From Clostridia bacterium (GTDB lineage Bacteria; Bacillota; Clostridia; Caldicoprobacterales; Caldicoprobacteraceae): a stretch of 64,000 nucleotides of DNA. The stretch lies in assembly GCA_017577715.1 (NCBI GenBank), contig PKRC01000008.1, positions 6,490 to 70,489 of the forward strand, written 5' to 3'. The translations under genes and the position numbers were made by a program. The notes beneath the pieces are model-generated. The model worked only from the letters and a program-made list of their open reading frames with translations. It made no database searches and was not told where the DNA came from. Of the stretch, positions 60,467 to 64,000 are shown piece after piece (position 1 is the first letter of the stretch; each line of letters opens with the position of its first letter).

Positions 60467-61270
60467 TTATCGGCCAGCGGCTCTCATCACAGCAGCCTGA
60501 TGATCAGGATCCTGTCTGTTGTGTATGTGGGTCCTGCTCTTGTAAAAGTGTATGCATACATGTCCCTGCATGCCGTTGTTGGGTATGGTATCATAGGCAT
60601 GGGGCATTCCGTGCATGGAAGCAGCCACCCGCACGCCGCCAATCTCAACTATCACAGGCCTGCGCTCCCAGCTCCAACCGCCCCATATCTCCCTTATGGT
60701 CTGAGCATCCTTTGCCGTCAGCGGCTCTGAATCTGCATGGTTACTGCCACCGGTGCGCTTCATGTAAAACGACCTGCCGGTATAGAGGTCTATCACCTTT
60801 GCTACCGCACCCCTGGGAAACAAATACTGCCCCTTGGAGAACCACTCTACCAGCACCCCCATGGAAGTCCTCCCACCACGGGAAGCCGGCAGATAAGACG
60901 CCGCCGTGGATGGATATACAGTGTAGCGCTTGGCATTAGGGCTGTACAACACCCTTCTGGTCTCGGGTCCCACTGTTCCATCCACCTTAAGCCCGTTTAC
61001 CTCCTGAAACAGCCGAACGGCGTCGGCAGTGGCTGTCCCGTAATATCCCGTGACCTTGTAGTTAAAATATCCCAGATCCCTGAGCCTCATCTGAAGGTCC
61101 ACTACCTTTTGGCCGGTGCACTTTACCTTAAGCACCTCATTATCGGCCGTTACAGGTAAATCCCCCTGATTTGTACCTACCCCAGCAGGCGTTCCTTCAC
61201 CCCTTGCCGGAACGCACAAGAGTAAGCACACCATCAACGTCAAGATAAATAGGTTGGCTTTCACCTTCAT
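60467..61270 (-). CDS. secreted peptidoglycan-binding protein
   Basis: 267 residues: a signal peptide (about 1-25), a PG_binding_1 domain (about 45-105, VVDLQMRLRDLGYFNYKVTG) and a C-terminal domain (about 125-267). The latter ends in the conserved pattern HVCIHFYKSRTH...DPDHQAAVMRA, seen after peptidoglycan-binding domains in many Clostridia; its His/Cys spread hints at an enzymatic site, but no activity is known to me. Acts at the cell wall. ATG at 61270 with AAGGTGAT upstream. Confidence 0.85.
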   Translation of the reverse strand: MKVKANLFILTLMVCLLLCVPARGEGTPAGVGTNQGDLPVTADNEVLKVKCTGQKVVDLQMRLRDLGYFNYKVTGYYGTATADAVRLFQEVNGLKVDGTVGPETRRVLYSPNAKRYTVYPSTAASYLPASRGGRTSMGVLVEWFSKGQYLFPRGAVAKVIDLYTGRSFYMKRTGGSNHADSEPLTAKDAQTIREIWGGWSWERRPVIVEIGGVRVAASMHGMPHAYDTIPNNGMQGHVCIHFYKSRTHIHNRQDPDHQAAVMRAAGR

Positions 61271-61394
61271 CGGTATCACCTTATTTGAAATCATATGTCC
61301 AATTTAATATTATCACAAATCATGGAAAATTGCATCAATTTTTACAAAATTATTTCAAAAATATTTCCACTTTATTAATTTGCGCGCATCAAAG

Positions 61395-61958
61395 CTAAAA
61401 GTCAGCACAGGCACAAGGCAAGCAGCTGCCATACTCCAAATTTTTTGCCATGATGATTATATCCTCAGGCTTATCGTCCAGCATGATCTGATAGCGGGTC
61501 TTCCGCACCTCGGAAAATCCCATGCTCCTCCAGAATTGCAACCCTGCTGTATTGCTGGCCACTACACCGGCGTACAGCCACCTGATGAGCCACACGTCCC
61601 TGAAATACTCCTCCAGCATTGACACTACCATCTGTCCGATCCCCGCGCCCTGATAAGCCTCATCGATGAGAATAGAACTTATCCAGGCCTCGTCTTTTAA
61701 TAGATAGTGCACGCGCCCTTTTACCACTCCCAGCATAATGCCACGCTGCTTTTCAACCACCTTGAAAAAGAACTCCCATCGGCTGCAACGGGCTTCGATG
61801 TACTTGTCCCTCATCTCCGCAAAGGTGATGGGCCTGTCAAGCCCGGTAGCCAGCTTATATCTTTCAACATCGCTGTACCACAGCCATATCTGAAATAAAT
61901 CTTCTCGGGTAACAGGCGCAATCAGCAATCCATCCCTTTCCAGACAGTGTTTAATCAT
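61395..61958 (-). CDS. GNAT-family N-acetyltransferase
   Basis: 187 residues. The acetyl-CoA loop is in SILIDEAYQGAGIGQMVV (QxxGxG-like, about 101-110), with the usual late ASNTAGLQFWRSMGF. The N-terminus resembles RimJ/ribosomal-type enzymes. Substrate unknown. The C-terminus has three Cys (SCLPCACADF), not typical of the family. Confidence 0.88.
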   Translation of the reverse strand: MIKHCLERDGLLIAPVTREDLFQIWLWYSDVERYKLATGLDRPITFAEMRDKYIEARCSRWEFFFKVVEKQRGIMLGVVKGRVHYLLKDEAWISSILIDEAYQGAGIGQMVVSMLEEYFRDVWLIRWLYAGVVASNTAGLQFWRSMGFSEVRKTRYQIMLDDKPEDIIIMAKNLEYGSCLPCACADF

Positions 61959-62064
61959 TTCCGCGCATCCCCTTTTGGATATGATAAAGACACAACATAT
62001 TGTAGCTGTACATTATTTTTATTCTACAAATAGTGCACCAAATCCTCCTTCATAAATAAAAATT

Positions 62065-63477
62065 TTAAAAACCAAAACCAGCGCCCATCCATCTGTCAAT
62101 TATCCTCTTCAAGTTCGACCTTATGGTGTTTTCCTTAACGTCAGCTGCGGCGTACAGATCTTTCTTTATGCTGACATCTTCTCCCAAAGTCACCTTTACA
62201 TATCCCACCTTGGTGCCGGATTTCACCGGCGCTTTGATATATTGAGGCAGTTTAACCTCCACCGCTATCTCCTTTTCCTCCCCCTCCCTTATCGGCAAGG
62301 CTATCTCATCCCTGCATATGGCCGCCACCTTTTCCTCATACCCGTCTTTCACCGGAATATACCCCATCACCTGTCCCTTTGCAACGGCGGTATGGAGTTT
62401 AAAGTTTTCAAAGCCGTAATCTAGCAGGGCGGCGCTGTCCTCAAACCATGGCTGGCAGTCCAGCACCACGCATACCAGCTGCATGCCATGGCGTAGGGCG
62501 GCAGAAGCGAGACACCGTCGGGAAACTTTAGTATAACCCGTCTTTATGCCGTTAGCCCCTTCATAGGTCCATAGCAGAGCATTCTTATTCTGAAGCACCC
62601 TATCATAGTTTCGCCCCTCCCAGGGGATCTTTTTGTACTTGGTGGAGACTATGGTGCGAAAGACGGGGTTTTGCATGGCATAGGCCGATATAAGGGCCAG
62701 GTCGTAAGCCGTGGTGTAGTGCATGTCGTCATGCAGCCCATGGGGGTTTACAAAGTTCGTATTTCTGGCACCTATCTGAACGGCCTTCCTGTTCATAAGC
62801 TTAACGAAGCTTTCCACGCTGCCACCTATATGCTCGGCAATGGCGACAGCGGCGTCATTTCCCGAGCGGAGCATGAGCCCGTACAAAAGCTGCTCCAGGG
62901 TCAGCCGCTCCCCCTTTGCCAGGTAGATGGACGAGCCCTCCACCCCTACCGCCCTGGGCGAAACCGTCACCACGTCATCAAGGTTGCCCAGCTCTATGGC
63001 CAGTATGGCCGTCATGATTTTGGTGGTGCTGGCCATGGGCAGCTTCATATGCGGGTTTTTGGCGTACAGCACCCTCCTGGTGGATGCTTCCATCACAACA
63101 GCCGCCCTGGCAGCGGTAGAAGGCGTCGTCACGGGCACCGCGGAAGAGGCGCCCTGCATCTCCGTACTCCTGCCGGCACTTTGAAGCACGGCATCCTCCA
63201 GTTCTAAATCCTCAAGTTCTAAAGAGGCCGTCCACTCCCAAATCAATTCGGGAACCAATTCGGAAACCGACTTCTGAGTGACAGCCTCCTCCGCTTCTAA
63301 AGTCGCTTTGGAACTCAGCAAATAACTAAGTTGGACTCCATCTTTTTTCGTCCCTGCATCCGGCAAATTACTGTAAGCATTATGGTCTGCCAGAGCACCA
63401 TCGGCAAAACATACGCCAGCCGGATAAAAAAATATATATGCGAAAAGCAGCATACAAGCTACGCAGCGCCTTATCAC
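62065..63477 (-). CDS. D-alanyl-D-alanine carboxypeptidase, DacF-type (S11)
   Basis: 470 residues. Signal peptide (about 1-25), a long acidic, low-complexity linker (about 28-120, with LELEDLELED), then the penicillin-binding domain: SxxK at about 150-153 (ASTTKIM), SGN (SGNDAAV) and KTG (GIKTGYT), followed by the PBP5-type C-terminal domain. Trims peptidoglycan side chains at the membrane; in spore formers DacF/DacB act in the cortex. The linker is unusually long. GTG at 63477 with GGGGAGG 8 bases upstream; a longer frame to 63543 is not preferred. Confidence 0.93.
   Translation of the reverse strand: MIRRCVACMLLFAYIFFYPAGVCFADGALADHNAYSNLPDAGTKKDGVQLSYLLSSKATLEAEEAVTQKSVSELVPELIWEWTASLELEDLELEDAVLQSAGRSTEMQGASSAVPVTTPSTAARAAVVMEASTRRVLYAKNPHMKLPMASTTKIMTAILAIELGNLDDVVTVSPRAVGVEGSSIYLAKGERLTLEQLLYGLMLRSGNDAAVAIAEHIGGSVESFVKLMNRKAVQIGARNTNFVNPHGLHDDMHYTTAYDLALISAYAMQNPVFRTIVSTKYKKIPWEGRNYDRVLQNKNALLWTYEGANGIKTGYTKVSRRCLASAALRHGMQLVCVVLDCQPWFEDSAALLDYGFENFKLHTAVAKGQVMGYIPVKDGYEEKVAAICRDEIALPIREGEEKEIAVEVKLPQYIKAPVKSGTKVGYVKVTLGEDVSIKKDLYAAADVKENTIRSNLKRIIDRWMGAGFGF
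63194..63223. repeat. 15-bp in-frame tandem duplication in dacF-like gene
   Basis: TCCTCCAGTTCTAAA and TCCTCAAGTTCTAAA adjacent; it encodes the repeated LELED unit of the linker. Confidence 0.85.
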
Positions 63478-63667
63478 CTTTTCTTCCTCCCCGTCGACAA
63501 TATGGCAAAACTCTCCATATCGTGCTAACGTGCCGGCCATCAAGCCAATTCCCTGTCGTACAGCGTGAAGCAGACGAGTTCCGGCACAGGTTTATTATTT
63601 GACAGGGAGGGAAAATAATTCGCCAAAAAATCAAAAGCCCCGCTTTTGATTAAGCGAGGCTTCAATT

Positions 63668-63755
63668 TGGTGCGGAAGAAGGGACTCGAACCCTTACGCT
63701 CTTAACGAGCAGCAGCCCCTCAAACTACCGCGTCTGCCAGTTCCGCCACTTCCGC
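63668..63755 (-). tRNA. tRNA-Leu (anticodon GAG)
   Basis: Class II tRNA with long variable arm; acceptor GCGGAAG pairs with CTTCCGC, anticodon loop TTGAGGG gives GAG, CCA is encoded. It follows no other tRNA. Confidence 0.94.
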
Positions 63756-63855
63756 ACGTCCAAAACTATACTTTTGTAGCAACCCCATCGGTTTGCAAAA
63801 AATATTATATTCACTTCAGATAAAATTGTCAACTGGAATTTTAAAGGGTGTGTTG

Positions 63856-63899
63856 TTATTCTGTGATAATGTCTATTGAAATTATTCTGATATAATGTC
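63856..63899. repeat. 18-bp direct repeats near the IS left end
   Basis: TTATTCTGTGATAATGTC (63856-63873) and TTATTCTGATATAATGTC (63882-63899), 26 bases apart, just before the transposase start. Such repeats often serve as transposase binding sites at IS ends. Confidence 0.55.
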
Positions 63900-63924
63900 A
63901 TACATGAGGAAGGAGATATTCAAC

Positions 63925-64000
63925 ATGACACAAAAAGAAATGACTCGTTTAAGAGTCATAAACCAAACAATCGACAAAGTCATAACCATCAGAGAAGCTG
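63925..64000 (+). CDS. ISNCY-type transposase, N-terminal end (cut by window edge)
   Basis: The last 76 bases encode MTQKEMTRLRVINQTIDKV and onward, the typical N-terminus of ISNCY-family transposases, whose next part is a helix-turn-helix. AGGAAGGAG lies about 10 bases before the ATG. Plus strand, against almost all neighbours, in line with a mobile element. The rest is outside the window, so intactness cannot be judged. Confidence 0.7.
   Translation, partial: MTQKEMTRLRVINQTIDKVITIREA

Overview
The window reads as chromosomal DNA of an anaerobic, endospore-forming, probably thermophilic member of the Clostridia (Bacillota). The evidence is spoIVA, spoIIP and a YhcN/YlaJ lipoprotein for sporulation, a complete Rnf ferredoxin:NAD+ oxidoreductase operon and hydroxylamine reductase (Hcp) for anaerobic redox metabolism, strong GGAGG ribosome binding sites and Firmicutes-type terminators. 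A branched-polyamine synthase (BpsA), typical of thermophiles, and a Cys-rich tail on MtnP fit growth at high temperature. A more exact taxonomic name is not justified from the sequence alone. No prophage or CRISPR array is visible. The only mobile element is the edge of an insertion sequence at the right end.

Layout. 1-3062: two halves of a heterodimeric ABC exporter (+). 3204-3719: membrane 4Fe-4S protein (-). 3970-4875: an eight-tRNA operon (+) with its own promoter and terminator. 4988-9564: a methyltransferase, an unknown anchored protein, a FAD reductase/XRE/DUF2975 operon, a YvlD-like membrane protein and a thiamine-binding protein (all -). 9733-13362: lgt and a paired M16 protease (-). 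14130-23124: a compact minus-strand block of sporulation, envelope and housekeeping genes (DUF1614, spoIIP, two DUF3189, DUF512, der, plsY, gpsA, spoIVA). 23541-27807: pyruvate-kinase C-domain protein, RluA, YjbQ, bpsA, pdxS. 28031-29515: pdxR (+), divergent from pdxS. 29535-32988: a Crp/Fnr (HcpR-like) regulator, divergent from a ferredoxin-hcp operon. 33141-42240: a LacI-regulated oligosaccharide cluster with family-5 binding protein, two permeases, two ATPases, a 61-residue membrane protein, GH130 and DUF1861. 42483-51724: mixed genes including mtgC-type mgtC, mtnP-mtnA, an orphan DNA methyltransferase and a MagIII-like glycosylase. 51892-53496: fructuronate/mannitol dehydrogenase family enzyme. 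53620-59296: rnfCDGEAB with a broken 3' extension of rnfB. 59686-64000: two half-size TSUP transporters, a peptidoglycan-binding protein, GNAT, a DacF-like carboxypeptidase, tRNA-Leu and the start of an ISNCY-type transposase.

How it fits together. The Opp-like transporter with GH130/DUF1861 looks like uptake and phosphorolysis of beta-mannosides, resembling the Thermotoga mannoside locus. MtnP and MtnA would recycle methylthioadenosine, the by-product of BpsA. Rnf couples ferredoxin oxidation to NAD+ reduction and ion pumping. The Crp/Fnr-ferredoxin-Hcp group is a nitrosative-stress module.

Points most worth a second look: the frameshifted ferredoxin extension behind rnfB next to 19-bp tandem repeats; non-canonical (ATT/ATA/CTG) starts implied for mtnA and the DUF512 gene; three 18-residue acidic repeats at the end of Lgt; many short tandem duplications in spacers; mutually exclusive hairpins between rnfC and rnfD; and the small membrane protein translationally coupled to the sugar transporter.
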